NCBI RefSeq assembly: GCF_000981585.1
Contig: NZ_LN831776.1
Location: 5,749,187-5,813,186, forward strand
Source: Paenibacillus riograndensis SBR5
GTDB lineage: Bacteria; Bacillota; Bacilli; Paenibacillales; Paenibacillaceae
Direction: 5' to 3'
DNA: 64,000 nt
The position numbers and the translations under genes are program-made. Positions 63,564-64,000 of this stretch are shown here, piece by piece (position 1 is the stretch's first letter; each line of letters begins with the position of its first letter). The notes under the pieces were generated by a model. The model ran no database searches, was not told the origin of the DNA, and saw nothing but the letters and a program-made list of their open reading frames with translations.

Positions 63564-63984
63564 TTCATCACGGCCTGAACCGGAAAGCCGCTTCCATCGG
63601 CTGGTATGAATATTAAGGATCACCACACGGCTGCATGGCGTTTACTGGACAATGCAGCCGTGCAAAATCACATCAATAATTTGTAATTATTCAAAATATT
63701 TGAAAAAATAGAGGGTAACTGTTACCTCATCGGGATTTCATCTAATAATAGATCAATAACTGGTGAGGATCGGTCATTGTTTGAATACAGACGATAATTT
63801 ATTATAGTTGCATAGATATGAAAGCGCTAACATTCGAGGGAGATAGGGGAAATAATGTTCGGCAAAGCCCATCGGGCAAGTTGAAAATTGTTTTTCTATT
63901 GGAAGGAGGATGGCATACCGGACAGTATGTTTAAGGGTATAGCAGCTCTGCGAAAGCTTCAATTATACAAAGGGGAGTGAAACG
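63564..63984. other. Gene-free stretch with a GC-rich hairpin
   Basis: No gene is supported here. CACGGCTGCAT (63626-63636) pairs perfectly with ATGCAGCCGTG (63652-63662), but no T run follows on the plus strand, so it is not a normal terminator. The rest is AT-rich and probably holds the promoter of the gene that starts at 63985. Confidence 0.4.
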
Positions 63985-64000
63985 ATGCGCAGCTACAGCA
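63985..64000 (+). CDS. Start of a gene that runs off the window
   Basis: ATG follows AGGGGAGTG by 5 bases; only MRSYS can be read before the window ends. Function cannot be judged. Confidence 0.35.

Overview
The window looks like a chromosomal segment of a Paenibacillus-type, endospore-forming Firmicute. The evidence is three YesM/YesN two-component pairs tied to carbohydrate ABC transporters that lack their own ATPase, CotF-like spore coat genes around an alcohol dehydrogenase, strong AGGAGG ribosome binding sites, several TTG/GTG starts, and two families of short intergenic repeats. No rRNA, tRNA or CRISPR array was seen.

Region by region. (1) 0-3.4 kb, minus strand: E1 alpha, E1 beta and E2 of a 2-oxo acid dehydrogenase-type complex, most like acetoin dehydrogenase, behind a near-perfect sigma-54 promoter. 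(2) 3.7-8.6 kb, minus: a MurNAc recycling operon murQ-murP-mupG-murR-EIIA, with paired palindromes over its promoter. (3) 8.8-11.4 kb, minus: an OmpR-type response regulator, a histidine kinase and a VanZ-like protein. (4) 11.6-14.6 kb, plus: a TetR-type regulator and an MMPL transporter. (5) 14.8-31 kb: a decayed esterase, an AraC regulator, a type B carboxylesterase, a yesN-yesM-lplA-lplB-ytcP operon, a secreted GH30 glucuronoxylanase, and two paralogous AraC regulators flanking an unassigned 658-residue protein. (6) 31-34.9 kb: RarD and a sporulation-type cotF/adhB operon. (7) 35-37 kb: a lone TnpB-type insertion element next to a broken MRJP-like gene. (8) 37-59.5 kb: solute-binding protein plus GH67 alpha-glucuronidase, permeases and a kinase/regulator pair; a GH2 beta-glucuronidase with its own ABC transporter and a divergent kinase/regulator pair; a GH43 xylosidase; an AraC regulator; a GH27 alpha-galactosidase. 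(9) 60-64 kb: a large secreted metallopeptidase carrying carbohydrate-binding modules, a decayed regulator, and the start of a gene that runs off the window.

The theme of 16-59 kb is breakdown of glucuronoxylan and other glucuronic-acid-bearing hemicelluloses. A secreted GH30 enzyme cuts beside (methyl)glucuronic acid branches. ABC transporters sensed by YesMN pairs import the aldouronates. GH67, GH2, GH43 and GH27 enzymes then finish them inside the cell. The transporter ATPase (an MsmX type) and a GH10 xylanase are not in the window.

The strongest unexplained signal is a promoter module found three times with identical internal spacing: before yesN, before the GH30 gene and before the 658-residue protein. 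It combines a 21-bp-period direct repeat, as AraC proteins use, with a -10 box at a fixed distance. It suggests one AraC-type activator controls all three units and ties the unknown protein to xylan use. Other points worth a look are an apparent terminator in the yesN leader, the TnpB with no glutamate at the usual RuvC-II place and no zinc finger, and a CTGTAG direct repeat shared by the VanRS-like and mur promoters.
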